A DNA stretch of 64,000 nucleotides, taken from contig NC_087069.1 of the NCBI RefSeq assembly GCF_963678635.1, positions 19,194,660-19,258,659 of the forward strand, read 5' to 3'. The notes below the pieces were generated by a model. That model saw only the letters and a list, made by a program, of their open reading frames with translations, was not told the origin of the DNA and did no database searches. Position 1 is the stretch's first letter, and each line of letters starts with the position of its first letter. A program made the translations under genes and the position numbers. Of this stretch, positions 1 through 12,345 are shown piece by piece. This DNA comes from Symsagittifera roscoffensis (Eukaryota > Xenacoelomorpha > Acoela > Convolutidae).

Positions 1-1644
1 TGTATCATTTGTGAAAGAGGGCTCTAAGACAATTCAGGTCGTTTTCTATACATTGTAAATGCAAGACCGTTCAACTTTCGATGCGTTGAGTAAACCGAGG
101 TCTTTTTCACTTGCCTTCGGATACAAACACAAACCAAAGTTTTCTAGAAAAAAAATTTAGAAAAAAATCAATTTTTTGGTTTATGGAAGAATACTTCTCA
201 TACTATTTTGATATATAGAAAAATGCTTATCATAGAGATTTCGTACAATTTTCTGTTCTTATGGACCTGTATGGAATTGTATGGTAAGAAGTTTGGTCAA
301 CCTGTGATCAAAGAATAAGACTCTATGCAAAAAATAGGAATGGCGACGGACGCCTTTAATCTGTAATTTAAAAGCAAGAAGAACTCATTACAAAACAATT
401 GCTTTTTCAGCAAACTGTGAACTATTTTTTGGCTTACTAATTTTTCAGTTTCTTGGCACACCATCTATGCAATTTAGGTACAGTAACCAGAACAGTCATT
501 TAGTAGAGTAACCATTTATTATCCCGTAAAGACAAATTAACAACTGATAGATAGCGTCCTCTTTACGAGCGAGAGGTATTTTTTATTCTTTCCAGGTTGC
601 ATGCGTCCATAAAAGAAAACTCCTTTTCACAACATGTAACCAGACGCAATTTCCTTGTGTTATTAACATTGCATTGTTTGCAGGGTTTTTCGAAATCAAA
701 CTGATTTTATTATTCGTGTTTTTTTAATAAAATTTCCATCATTTTCTCAACCATTTGACTTTAAATATTTTGGTGTTTGGGTGCTGGTGGTATGTTCGAG
801 TCAAAGTTCGGTAAGAGCAGTCTTGTTTGATTCGACCAGTTGTAAAAATGTCACAGTTTGTGTTCGTGATTCATTGGTTTGATTCTACATGCAGGGTGAT
901 AAAACTTTCAAGAGATCTTAAACAGAGTGTCACTTGCCGGTTGGTAACAATCAGTTTCAAACAACAACTAAAAACTAAATGTTAATGGAATATATAGGCA
1001 ATGTGGCTACAAACCTAACACCATTTAAGTTTAATAACTGAAGTCATTAACTACTTTTATTTTAAAATCACTCAACTTCAGCAGCACAATATGAGCAGCT
1101 GTAGTGTTTTTTTTCCAGAAAAAGTTCCCGATGTATTTCAGAAAGTAGAAAGTCCTCTAAATTATTTGCTCTTCCCTGTCTATTTTCAATTTTCGTTCGC
1201 TTGCAGAATTAGGCGGAAATCAATTGATTTGAGTTGGCTTTTTAGAACGTTTTTATCACTATCTTCTGCATTTTCATCAAGTATCCATTTTCACTACCCA
1301 CTCCCTCTACCCCTGCATGGAACGTGGCGCGAGCTTGCCAACAGTGGGTATAACTATACAAAATCTTGGGACGTTTACTGCCTCGGACTGTAAAGTTCCG
1401 CCCATCGGCTACCTGACAACAAAGGTACTCCATCGAAACTACTGCTTTTTCAGGAAAATAGAAAAAATAGTTATTTTTGGCAATAAATTAGACTTTGGCT
1501 CTGTGACACACCCATGCGAATGATTACAAAAATACAGAAAAACTTTTTCTAAACCTGGTGAAGCAACAGAAATTCCGAAAATTTTCTTTTTGTATCTCTT
1601 GGGATAGTACAATGGCCATTTTTCTCAGAAACTGTTGGTAAAAC
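1..1644. other. Intergenic, no gene recognised
   Basis: AT-rich sequence with only short open frames and no recognisable motif. A stretch near 190-300 shares wording (tgcttatcat, tacaatt, tatgg) with the 755-bp repeat at 7521-9026, so it probably contains a diverged relative of that repeat. A less AT-rich patch at about 1300-1430 is open on both strands but shows no domain. Confidence 0.5.
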
Positions 1645-1824
1645 TTTACGAGGCCAAACTGTGCATTTTGTGACTTGTAAGCGGATTCCACAACAAGGAC
1701 GCTCCCTTTGTTCTTCTTTTGTTCTTTCATTTCCTTAACATGTTTAAAGACCTGTCTCTGGAATCCAGGAACATACAGACACAAAATTGTGCGCCTATCC
1801 TGTGCACAGTTCGGCCTTGTAATG
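1645..1824. mobile_element. MITE-like element, copy 1
   Basis: Non-coding element of about 180 bp bounded by inverted ends: TTTACGAGGCCAAACTGTGC at the left and the near-complement GCACAGTTCGGCCTTGTAA at the right. A second copy (11310-11508) has the same ends and shares internal stretches such as GGATTCC, ACAAGGAC, CTCCCTTTGTT and TCTCTGGAATCCAGGAA. Size, inverted ends and dispersed copies fit a non-autonomous DNA transposon. The superfamily is not assigned and the target-site duplication is not clear. Confidence 0.7.
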
Positions 1825-2469
1825 AAAATACCATCAAAAATATCGACTCCAAGGTCTTCTATTTGTACAAGCAGATATGAGTAGAAAAAAATTTTCATCG
1901 TTTTTCTGACTGGAAGGTATCAAAAATGCTTGCAAGATATTCCGATTTCTAAATACAATATCTCATCCAATAACATAGTGATGGAACAATGATTAAGAAA
2001 AATCTCAGCAAAATAACCCTGGAACGTTTCATTCTCGATCTCATTTTATTCCAGTTTATATCCCAATTATGGGAGTCGGAATGAATTAACAGCTCCGCAG
2101 AGTAATTCAAGCGACAATTATGCAAATTTCGCGCTTTGGTTAGGGAGATGAAGTTTATCGGGGCTTTTTTTTCCTTCTGAAAATTACAATAATCAACATT
2201 TGAAAAGAGAAGATCCTGCAATGTTTGAGACTTCTTCAGGCGAATATGACGCTGATCAGAGCGTAAATTAGCGATGACGAAGACTGATTTATCTCTTGAA
2301 AGAGCGATTGTGATTACTAAAAGTTCCACATGGCAAAGCAAGTATTCAAAGCTGTGTTGAATTTTTTCTTTTCCATTCTTCTCTGCGACTCATAAATTAT
2401 TTTGACTGTAAGGGGTTCCTTTTTTCAGGATTTTTCAACTAAGGTTTTGCTGCACAAATCCGAGCTACA

Positions 2470-3245
2470 AAAATTGATTCAAATCGATTTCAAATCAATT
2501 TCAATCCATTTTTTCCGTCTTAATTTTTTAAGGGGATTAAAACTGATTCAAATCGACAAAATTCAATTTTTTTCATTCGAGTTTCATCATTTTCAAATTT
2601 TTATTGCATTTGTTCATTGCCTATCATTTTTCATTTAACATCCACGGCGTATTGTAGCATAAAAAAGACCAAAATAAAAGGCCAAAATATCGATAAAATT
2701 CTATGATTTCTTTTTACATTTTGAGTTAAAAAACTGATCTATTTTGACCCTTTTTTTCGTTTCATAGGTTTTTGCTCAAAATCTGGCTTATATTCATAAT
2801 TTTCTATGATTTAATAGCACTTTAATAAGATCAAGAGATATTTTATGCTGAACCTTTTCTGGTTGGTTACCCAGATTTTGCCCATATTCCAATTTTTATT
2901 GATTTTCTATGATTTCATTGCCAAATTTTGAGCTTAAAACATGATTTAGTTTCATCAATTTAATCAATTCTATAACATCTGTGTTTTAAAAAGGAACAGA
3001 ATATTTCAATTTTTTTTCTGAAGAGTATGTTTTTTGCCGTGTTAGCAAAAATCTTGGTTTTAGTGAGTCTGATAATCTATCCAAATTGATTTAAGTCGAT
3101 TTTACAACACTTAAATCAATTTAAAATTTTCAAAAAAGATTGATATAAATCGATTTAAAATCCAAATAAGTTCATAAAATGTACATTGTTAATCGATTTT
3201 GATCAATTTTAAATCGATTTACAATCAAATTAAATCGATACGAAA
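2470..3245. repeat. Cluster of AAATCGATTT-type palindromes
   Basis: Repeated short motifs AAATCGATTT, AAATCAATTT and ATCGATTTAAAT occur in clusters at 2470-2560 and 3080-3245 with ordinary AT-rich DNA between. No coding frame is convincing. A second, differently worded cluster lies at 13970-16760. Confidence 0.5.
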
Positions 3246-3589
3246 CCATTTTTGTCAGTGCGGGAAAATACGCTGCTTTCAGTTTCATTTTCGATGTTTT
3301 TCATACAATTACACCAGGAGATTTAGAGGAAGCGGATGAATTGAAAAAAAATGGTAAAAATACCAATTGAGATTTTGACACCGAAATGCAGACTTTGAGT
3401 TTTTCACATCTTTTTCTCAAACTTCTGATCAAAACATACCAAAAAACTCATGCGGTAGATTAAAATTTACGAATTTAACTGATGTCCAGTTTTAACCACC
3501 CTTGTTTCTTCTCTTGATATAATATTTCCATCACTTAATCTTAGATAATTCAGATAAAACTATAGCAATGAACCATTGTGATTTTTCTT

Positions 3590-4880
3590 ATTATTTTTAA
3601 TAATAAGAATTGCACGGGATAGTCCGAGAGGGTTCGTCGACCCTCTGAGATGATTTTAAAGTTGGTATGTTTCTTATTGAACTTCTGCAGTTGTCCTGTA
3701 CACAAGCATAATGCAATTCCCAAGTGCAGGTAAAATCTTCATCAAAATATATAGTGAAATAATTCCATCGAAGAAGGCGTTTATTGAGAGAACCAATAGC
3801 TGTATTGTCAACATAACTTGGTGCTAAATTTGCAAGTCGAGTCAAACGAAACCAGAAGTTCTGTTCACATATCTTCAACTTTGGGCATTGTACCTGAAAC
3901 AAATTAGAAGCAGACGTTGTATTGGAACGATTTTCCATGGGTGAATAACTGAGCGCTTTAGCAGCAAAATCGAAATCGTAGGACCCATTCATTAATTCGG
4001 ATAAGTACAAAAGATCTAGCATTTGAAAATAATATGTTACTGATAAAATTTTCAGTTTAATTAGGGCGTTTTTATAATTTTATGACCAGTGATCCAATAA
4101 CAAACTCTTTTTTGAAAGGACTCTTTCCAACAAACGAGTACTTTTGATGCTTGGGTAGAAGCACCAGCTGGAATATATGAGAATAGATAAAATAAAGGTT
4201 CAATTTTGTGCACATGGAAAGCTTAGGAGAAATTCTTTTCATTACAAGGAAGGCAGAATGTGCTTTTTTGATACTTTCTGATATGTGAAGATCCCAAAAA
4301 AGGTCCTCGGTAATGTAAAGACCCAGTTCTTTGTGAGATTTCAAAAAATCAGTAGTTGAAAAGTTATTGAAATATAATTTTTTTGACTTTCCGATCTGAC
4401 ACTTAGAAAGCAACACTTAAGGGCATTGAGAGGCGTTGTGTTCGTTACGCTCCAATTAAAAAAAGATATTCAAGTGTCCTTGAAAAAACTGTTCAGGTAA
4501 GTTTATGGTAATGAACTTTGAATCATTCGCACATAATAATGGTGAGCTAACAGTACATTGTTAAGGTAAGTCAGTGATGAATAGTAAAAACAACAAAGGC
4601 GAAAGAATTGACCCTTGATGCACACCACTGGTTGCAACAATTAATTTTGACAATTAATTTCCAGTTTTGACACTTTGTTTGCGACCGCTAAGATAAGAAC
4701 TTAACAAGTTTAATCGCTTCCCTCTGACACCGAAATCAGAAAGTTTTTGAAGTAAAATTCCATGGTACACTCTGTCAAAAGCCTTCTCAAAGTCGGTATG
4801 TACAACATCTATCTCATTCCCCTGTTGAATTGCTGAATAAATTTCATCTAAATAAACTTAAAGTTGAAGTGAACTGGAGC
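3590..4880 (-). pseudogene. LINE reverse transcriptase fragment, decayed and 5'-truncated
   Basis: Read on the minus strand from about 4880 down, pieces of a non-LTR retrotransposon RT appear in order. First comes the block-A region with DFEKAFDRVYHGILL (about 4770-4820), then SYLSGRKQSV, then the block-B region SGVHQGSILSPLLFLLF (about 4560-4640). A damaged block C follows, reading CANDSK where YADD would be expected. The thumb region is next (KELGLYITEDLFWDLHISES, 4072-4416). The usual C-terminal domain of such elements ends it (3597-4022, with NFWFRLTRLANLAPSYV). Stops and frameshifts separate the pieces, so it cannot encode an active enzyme. No endonuclease domain was seen upstream. The clade is not determined; the C-terminal layout resembles Jockey/CR1-like LINEs. 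Confidence 0.8.
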
Positions 4881-4909
4881 GATTTTTTTAAACCAAATTG
4901 AGAGTTATG

Positions 4910-5176
4910 AAAAACGGGTTTGCAAAATCATACAGCGGTAAAAATAAACGTCGATCATGTATTTTTGAAGGAACTGATTTTTACGAGACTGGTGAATAGT
5001 TTTCTACCGTAATTTTGCTTCCCCAACTACTAATTTGCTTCCCTCTGACACAAAGTAAAGAGTAATATCCAAAACGGGTTTGCAAAATCATACAGCGGTA
5101 AAAATAAACGTCGCTCATGTATTTTTGAAGTAACTGATTTCTACGAGACTGGTCAATAGTTTTCTACCGTAATTTG
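4910..5176. repeat. Two-copy direct repeat of about 105 bp
   Basis: A block beginning AAACGGGTTTGCAAAATCAT at about 4911-5016 recurs at about 5071-5176 with few differences (for example gaaggaactg versus gaagtaactg). The offset is 160 bp. It abuts the truncated 5' end of the LINE fragment. Confidence 0.8.
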
Positions 5177-5179
5177 ACA

Positions 5180-6250
5180 ACGGATTCGACAAGGTTGAAT
5201 ATTCATACACTTGTCGAATCATTCACTTTTAGCGAGGATTCTACAAGTTTTAAGACCTGATCAGTTTAAGTTATCTTAAGTCAGAGCTTAATTTAGCGAC
5301 GAATACTGATTTTCAGTCACACAGTGATGGTTTTTACAGAAACTTCAACCTGGCGATTTAAAAATTTCAGTTTTTTTTTGGAAGTGTTTTTTTTCTGAGA
5401 ACTATAACTCAAACTGATTGAACCGAATTCTTTGTTTTCTGATGATTTTTGAATTTGGGATTTCCTGAAATTTGCATTCATTCCCGCCTTAATTTGCTTT
5501 TAATCCCGCCTTCAGTTTATTACAATATCTATGTTCCTTGTGTGTTCATTTTGTTATTTCTTAAATTTTGTTGACTGAAGACTTTCTCTTGCGGATATTA
5601 TCAAAAGCATTTTGAAAAACTTCAGTTTAGGTAAGTTGGACGTTTTCTTTTTTCGTAATCTAAAAAACTTTGACACAAAAAAATTAGGGCAAAAACTGAC
5701 AATCTGAAGAATTCAAAAATACCAAAAATTAGCAAAAAAAACATGGCAAAATACTCTAAAACAGGCCGTGAAATTCATTTAGATGTGATTTTTCAGTCAG
5801 CCTTTTTTCTCGAGTCTGATTCAAAAAATTTCAAAAAAGGGAAGGAAACAAACAGTCTTTACATAATATTTATTTGGAGAAATCCAAAATAGTTATTATA
5901 TCAAACTTTAGCCAGCCCTAAAAATTACAAAAAACCAGCGTTTAAATTGACCTGCGATGCGATAAAGTCGAGCTCAAAATTGTCATTGTCTTATCCGAAT
6001 ATCGTATGAAATTAAAAACTATATATAGCTGCTCTTGACACTTTTTTTGCCGGTTTTTTTGAGTTTTTGATAAAAATTTAGCTTGTGAAGTGATCAGTTG
6101 CTTTTTATTTGATATTTGATGTTTTATAAACAGAAATTTAGATAACACAAAAAAAATAACAATTCAAAAAATGAGCCCCTAAAACTCTCACCATTTTCCT
6201 GCTCGATTCTTTTCTGATGTATCCGAAAAGTCTCATCGCTTTATTTCAGA
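5180..6250. other. Intergenic, upstream of the cysteine-rich gene
   Basis: AT-rich and without a recognisable gene. Because it precedes the start codon at 6252 it should include that gene's promoter. I saw no convincing TATA box or initiator that I could assign. Confidence 0.4.
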
Positions 6251-6251
6251 G

Positions 6252-6880
6252 ATGAGAAAGTCCGCCATGTTTTTTGCTGTTCTCAGCGTGTCTGCACTTT
6301 TCGTTCAGCTGGCCGATAGCAATAAAAGTACGAAAAACCAGAAGGTGAAGTGTGTTGACGACACAGACTGCCCTGTCACTCATTTCTGCTACAAAGTAAC
6401 CAGTTTTCACTCCCTCCCTCCTCAGCGCATTTGTTTTCCAACGAAACTTTGGGTGCTAAAGTAACTACCCACCTGAAAAAATACTTAAGCACATGTTGTT
6501 TAAAAACATAATCAACTGAGTTTTTGGAGGATGAATTGTCCGGAGAATTCAACTTGTTGGTCAATAAACTATTGTTCATATCATCAAAGTTTTACTGATT
6601 TTTCAAAAAGTTTTCAAAAAGTAAATTTATTCTTATAATTATGAAAACAAACAAACAGAATCAAAGCAAGAAAGACGTGTTTTTGAGGGTAGAGCTTTGT
6701 GGTGATTAAACTTTTGAAAGAATACTGGTGTGAGGGTTGAAAATTGACTGCTACCAGAAAAAAGGCACACCTCATTGTCGCCCCAACAACGGAGAGTCTT
6801 GCAACCTGAACAAAGATTGCCGCGAGCCACACAGTGAGTGCCGAAACAGATACTGCGTTCCGACTATTCGCAAACTCTAA
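6252..6880 (+). CDS. Small secreted cysteine-rich protein, two exons
   Basis: Proposed exons are 6252-6395 (48 codons) and 6758-6880 (40 codons plus TAA), joined in phase 0. The donor is AAA|GTAACC and the acceptor is CTACCAG|AAA. Exon 1 starts with a signal peptide (MRKSAMFFAVLSVSALFVQL) followed by a short linker and a module KCVDDTDCPVTHFC. Exon 2 completes that module and adds a second one, SCNLNKDCREPHSECRNRYC. The Cys pattern is C-x5-C-x5-C-x7-C, then C-x5-C-x6-C-x4-C, like small EB/WAP-type disulfide modules. An AATAAA lies 14 bp after the stop. The 88-residue product should be secreted; its function is unknown. A related exon is at 10886-10967 on the other strand. The alternative is unspliced reading to a stop at 6462-6464. 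The spliced model is preferred because it completes the Cys pattern. Confidence 0.65.
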
Positions 6881-6893
6881 GACTTGAAGTATT

Positions 6894-6899
6894 AATAAA
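6894..6899 (+). promoter_or_regulatory. Polyadenylation signal AATAAA
   Basis: Canonical AATAAA 14 bp downstream of the TAA at 6878-6880. It supports the exon-2 end of the cysteine-rich gene. Confidence 0.65.
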
Positions 6900-7520
6900 C
6901 TTTAGTGTTTGTAAGCTGACCAGTTGGCTAGTGTTGATAAATTACAATAAGTTTGTAGGTTGACCTTTTTGGCGTATTTATAATAAAGTATATGACATTC
7001 GGTAGGTTGAATATTGATACAAGTTTTGTTGGTAAGTTGGCTCTTTTGTACTAAAAATGTCACAGTCGGCTTTTGTATGATAACTGTTTTTCATTGATTG
7101 AGAAAACCTCATTTTTTTTATTTTGTCTTTTTTCATGAAACCTAAAGGCAATTCGCTGATACATATTGAAAAAAAATTTGCTCAAAAATTTTTCGAAAGT
7201 CGAAGTCGGTTGCAAAAGTGCCAAACTTACATATTTTTGTATTATGGACAATTAATAATAGTTTTTGAAAAAGTAGCTCATGAATTTAATTTTGTGGGAC
7301 ACGTTTTAAATTGAGCTCAAAATTAATTCAAAACAACTTTTCGGTTTCAGCTGGCGAAAAATTAATTAATATTCCGCTTTTCGGCTCTTTTCCAGTTCCC
7401 CCCTTTCAAAATACCGAGTATTATGTTTGTTTTACGTGTTATTACGGCTAAATGCGTGATGTTACGCTATAAAGTATGAAGAACAAATCTGTTCAGAATT
7501 GTCGATTTGTTCACCACGCC
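6900..7520. other. Intergenic, nothing recognised
   Basis: AT-rich spacer between the cysteine-rich gene and the tandem duplication. No motif or frame stands out. Confidence 0.4.
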
Positions 7521-9026
7521 AAATTTCATTGCATTATGACAACGTTAAATAGACTTTTTTAAAATCGAAATTCAAAGGGGGGAACTGGAAAAGAGCCCGC
7601 TTTTCAACCAAAATGACGGAATGTACGCGCAGATGGTGTTTTTAGTACAAGATTTTTTTCATTAACTTCTTAAATGCAACTGAAGGTTATTGCTGCTTTA
7701 AGCTCGATTTGAAAAAAAAAATCAGTTCAGATCGATCAAAAAAAAAAACGTTTAAAAGTTGCCGCTTTTGGCTAATTCGTGTTAAAAAATGTTAAAGCGC
7801 TAGTTTATCCTTTTTTTTATTTGCTCGGGTTGACCTCCATACACCGAAAATGCTTATCATACATTTCCGTACAACAAAAATCATTATCGTACAGTTCCAT
7901 ACATCAAGTGTATGGAGAAAATGCTTGTCATACAGTTTTCATACGTTTTCGAAACTAAAACAGAAAAAAAAACTGAACTTTTTCTGCGGCTTCTTAAGAA
8001 CAGTTGAACAGGCTGGTAACGGAAAAAATAAGACTTAATTTTTGAAATTGTATGACAAAAAAATTCCCATATATGAGAAATGTATGATAAGCATTTTTGG
8101 TCATCCCGGGTGACTAATAGCCTAAGCGTTGACTTCGTCCGGTTTAGAAACGTCTTGCAGAAAAAATTTAAAAAGTCAGACTGCTTGTGTATTAGGGTAA
8201 GGCCCTGCATCTTGAGTACCAAAAAAAAAACAATACGTTATGCCCATTCTTTCAGGTGTTTGCATTTTTCATTGCAAAATTTCATTGCATTATGACAACG
8301 TTAAATAGACTTTTTTAAAATCGAAATTCAAAGGGGGGAACTGGAAAAGAGCCCGCTTTTCAACCAAAATGACGGAATGTACGCGCAGATGGTGTTTTTA
8401 GTACAAGATTTTTTTCATTAACTTCTTAAATGCAACTGAAGGTTATTGCTGCTTTAAGCTCGATTTGAAAAAAAAAATCAGTTCAGATCGATCAAAAAAA
8501 AAAAACGTTTAAAAGTTGCCGCTTTTGGCTAATTCGTGTTAAAAAATGTTAAAGCGCTAGTTTATCCTTTTTTTTATTTGCTCGGGTTGACCTCCATACA
8601 CCGAAAATGCTTATCATACATTTCCGTACAACAAAAATCATTATCGTACAGTTCCATACATCAAGTGTATGGAGAAAATGCTTGTCATACAGTTTTCATA
8701 CGTTTTCGAAACTAAAACAGAAAAAAAACTGAACTTTTTCTGCGGCTTCTTAAGAACAGTTGAACAGGCTGGTAACGGAAAAAATAAGACTTAATTTTTG
8801 AAATTGTATGACAAAAAAATTCCCATATATGAGAAATGTATGATAAGCATTTTTGGTCATCCCGGGTGACTAATAGCCTAAGCGTTGACTTCGTCCGGTT
8901 TAGAAACGTCTTGCAGAAAAAATTTAAAAAGTCAGACTGCTTGTGTATTAGGGTAAGGCCCTGCATCTTGAGTACCAAAAAAAAACAATACGTTATGCCC
9001 ATTCTTTCAGGTGTTTGCATTTTTTG
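7521..9026. repeat. Head-to-tail tandem duplication, unit about 755 bp
   Basis: Copy 1 runs about 7521-8276 and copy 2 about 8277-9026. They are nearly identical, including poly-A tracts that differ only by one or two bases. The unit contains several GTATG/CATAC words (tatggagaaaatgcttg, catttccgtaca, cagttccataca). Short open frames inside are duplicated with the DNA and show no domain. Confidence 0.9.
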
Positions 9027-10885
9027 ACATAAGGAATCCAAGTCAAGTCTAACTATTTTTCACTGTCTTCCGTGTTTGCTATTTCTCAGAAAAAGTTTAA
9101 TGAAAAGTTTTGGTAACTGTGATCTCTCAAATTTTTCAACCTTTGCTCTCACCATTAAGGCTATAAGCATCACCTTTCGACACTCTGATTTAATATCGGT
9201 TTGCTCTGAAAGGTGTATACCGAAATAATTTTTCGTCAAGTCGCTTTTGTTTTAACTTTCGTTTCATTTGATTTCTTTCACGAGAAAGAAGTCGATTGAT
9301 TTGGGATCTCTTAATTCGTTAAGTTTATTATGCTATCTCTATGCTTCATTATGCTATTTCTTGTTTCTCAACCGTCTATTCTCAAAGTACCCGGTACAGC
9401 TGACTTGACTCTCCAGCTTTCTTTTCATACTGATCATCTGACTTCTCTTCTTTTTTGAAGGTATTCCTGCTCTTATATCCTCTTCCTAATTCTGATCTTT
9501 CCCTTTGATGTTGAAAAATCAGGAACTACCTTCTGCTAATCGCATGTGAACTCGTCAGATGTCAAAAACTAGAACCAATTCGATCTCAATGACTCATTCT
9601 CAGCCTTGATTTTTTTTCTTGTAGTTGATTTAAATTATTATCTAAATCAAGGTCATCATAAAAACATCATGATTCACAATCATCCATCATCATTATGTTG
9701 CGTTTTTCAACGGCAACCTGCTACTTCAATTAGCTCCTGTGACTTAAACTGTGGGCCTAATGCAAGCTGGAGGTTCTTTTATGAAATTTTTTGAATTCTT
9801 TTTGATGTACTGATTCGGAATAAAATGAATGATTTCAAAAGTTCAAAAACTGTGATTCACACAAAGTTTGTTTTTCAGCTACTCGTTAATGGGATCTTCT
9901 TTCAACCCTTTCTTTTGGTTGAACTGAAAATCTCACAATTGGGAGGGTGGTTTTCGAGACACGTCAAAAAGTTTCAAAGAACAAAAAATAATAACTTATC
10001 TCAGGGCCATTACTTTTTGTGAAAAATACATTTGGCGTATCCTTCTATGCAGGGGAGCTTGTACAACCTATTTTATCCACTTAATCGAAAACTTGAGAAG
10101 ATGAAAAAAGTCAAAATATTGACAAAAATCCCCCACAGGCTAATTCAAAGGCTGAAGAAAGTGAGGTACGGTACAGAATGTCTATACTTATATAGAGAAA
10201 TTATTTCATGTTTTAGTTTAGAATTTATGAACTACCACTGAGTCTCGAAAGCTTCTTTCTTAAGTTTACAGCTTGTTGTTTCGACTTTCGTAACAAAAGT
10301 AACGGAATATTTCTGCTCGGGTGGGGTTTTTTTATTCAGACAGCTTTCGACTTTTTAACTAGCCATTTTTGAGGGATATATTTTTTGTATATTTAGAAAG
10401 CTATTGTTGGCCTGAGCTCAAATTTGAAAAAAAAAATTCAACTGATATTTTTTTTCGTAAAGTTATGGGGGTTTAAAGATTGCATTTTTAGCCAATCTGT
10501 GACAATTAACACGCGATATATTTCGCGCTATTAGCGCGTAAGCGGAAATTTAGTCCGTCTCAGAAACCAACGTATAGTTTTCCGTAATTTACACAACGAA
10601 AAAATAGAAAGCTTGTCGCTTGAGAAAGGAAACGGGGCTTTGATGGCCAGGTTTTTAGATTTCGATGCTAAAACTCTCGCCAAATCCCATGCAAAAACTT
10701 TTCATTTAGAAGCAATTTAATAAGCCTATATTTGGAATTGTCTTGCTATCTTTAAAAACGATTAAAAGATTCGAAAAAAGAAAGCTGAAAGTTTGGTGGC
10801 GCAAATGAATGGAAGGGAAGAGGGGTACAGTGACCGACAAACTTTTTGTTAATCCTCAAACTTCCAACAAATTGATATGCATAAC
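9027..10885. other. Intergenic, no gene supported
   Basis: AT-rich sequence with short frames only. A plus-strand stretch near 9720-9770 reads SCDLNCGPNASW and could be an isolated exon of a cysteine-rich protein, but I could not connect it to a start, splice partner or stop. Confidence 0.35.
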
Positions 10886-10967
10886 CTGAAACACACAGAT
10901 GGGTAGAGTCCTCGCATGACTGGTACGCATCACAGTCTGAGTTATCGTTGCAATATTCCAACTCGCA
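10886..10967 (-). CDS. Isolated exon of a cysteine-rich protein
   Basis: On the minus strand an 82-bp open exon is bounded by an acceptor (AATTAG|TGCGAG) and a donor (TTTCAG|GTTATG). It encodes a module CNDNSDCDAYQSC followed by a fourth Cys, spacing C-x5-C-x5-C-x6-C. This is the same layout as the modules of the gene at 6252-6880, including an Asp before the second Cys. No signal-peptide exon or terminal exon could be joined to it. It may be a partial gene, a pseudogene fragment or an exon with long introns. Confidence 0.45.
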
Positions 10968-11309
10968 CTAATTGTATGTTATTTTTGAGGATTCAGACAC
11001 AGTAAACAACAATTTAGTTTGGGGAAAACTTTTAGGTTGGTGAATAAGAAAATACCCGATGCGGTCAAAATATTTTTGAAAGCTCATATCAGTTAATCAA
11101 CTATGAAAGAAAATATTGTCATTAGAATCAACTTTATTCCATCAATTATTCTGGGTCATCAATAAAACTCTGGCTAGTTTCCATTGACTTTTTAGAGATT
11201 TAGATTTTTAATCGAATATTAAGCTTAGCTTCCCGATTTGAGCTGTGCTGAAAAGTTAACTGCTTGGGTTCGGATAATTATTTTTGCGAGCAAAACTACT
11301 TTTTGGGAC

Positions 11310-11508
11310 CATTACGAGGCCAAATTGTGGATTCTGTGTAAAGTAAACGGATTCCGCAACAAGGACACTCCCTTTGTTTTTTTGTTATTTCTTTCTCTTT
11401 GACCATTCCGCCAAGCTTTTAATAGCTTTAATGACGTGTCTCTGGAATCCAGGAAAAAACAAACACAAAACTGTGCGCCTATACAGTGCACAGTTTGGCC
11501 TGGTGATG
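11310..11508. mobile_element. MITE-like element, copy 2
   Basis: About 199 bp, with inverted ends CATTACGAGGCCAAATTGTG and CAGTTTGGCCTGGTGATG. It is the same family as 1645-1824, with shared internal words and a small extra segment (GACCATTCCGCCAAGC). Non-coding. Confidence 0.7.
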
Positions 11509-11919
11509 CAGCTATTCTTTACTCATTGAATGATTTGCAAAATTGAAGTTTACTCAGAATATAGATAAATTGCTTTGTTTAGTTGATTTCTTTTCGTATG
11601 TTTTTGAAAAAGATTGAATTCAACACTTTCGTATCATTAAAAACACCCTCCTTCTTCAGCAAATCATAGCCTGACCCACGATTTAATCAAACTAGTGGGT
11701 GGGGGCTCTAGAAATTGGCAACTAGAAATCTGAAATTTAATTTTCCATGTGATAAAAATTGCCCCGTGATAAGTGTTGTGGGGCTAAGTTTACTGCTTCT
11801 AGACTGCCGAATAGAATGAGAAAGAGCCAATTGTTAAGCTTCCTGAACAACACAGGTCGCAGGCGAGACATCCATTGAAATAACAAAATATCTAATAAGA
11901 CAGAGTATGTAGGTACAGG

Positions 11920-12345
11920 GGCGCATTTAGGGGTGGAGCGTGTAAGCGGACGCCCCCTCCCCCCCCCCCCTCAGGGATTCGACCCCCTGCCGACCCAAAG
12001 GGTACTTTTTCAGAAATCCATTTTTGCCCGACCGACGCTAAAATATTATTAAAAGCGCCTTGGGCGTCAAAATATGCTTTTAGGGGGGGGGGGGGGGTGC
12101 GCGCACCAAAAAAACGTGATTTTTTTGCCAAAATGTTCCAAAAAGTGCCCAAAAACGGCTTCTTTAACTGTTTTTTTTTTCAAAAATATGCCTGCGGCTC
12201 AGAAAAATTGGTCAATACAACGTCTATTTAGTGCTTTAGAAGAGCTCGGAAAATCAATTTGGTCGACCTAAAAAGAAAAAAGTCGTCGAAACTTTCCAAA
12301 ATTTAAAATTTTTTGAAAATCAATCACCCCCCCCTCTCGAGGAAA
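11920..12345. repeat. GC-rich dispersed-repeat-like segment with homopolymer C and G runs
   Basis: An island unlike the AT-rich surroundings, with runs of 10-13 C or G at 11956-11970 and 12084-12098 and a further C run near 12330. Open frames across it are low-complexity and are not credible genes. It may be an old interspersed repeat; only one copy is in this window. Confidence 0.4.

Noticed and set aside
1091..1523. Host gene near 1.1-1.5 kb
   Set aside because: Short frames on both strands, no splice pattern, no domain; the composition alone is not enough.
7850..9041. Duplicated small genes in the tandem repeat
   Set aside because: The frames are identical because the DNA is duplicated; there is no signal peptide, motif or conservation independent of the repeat.
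11892..12271. Protein-coding gene in the C/G-run island
   Set aside because: The frames are low-complexity Pro/Gly runs from homopolymers, with no domain and no conserved structure.
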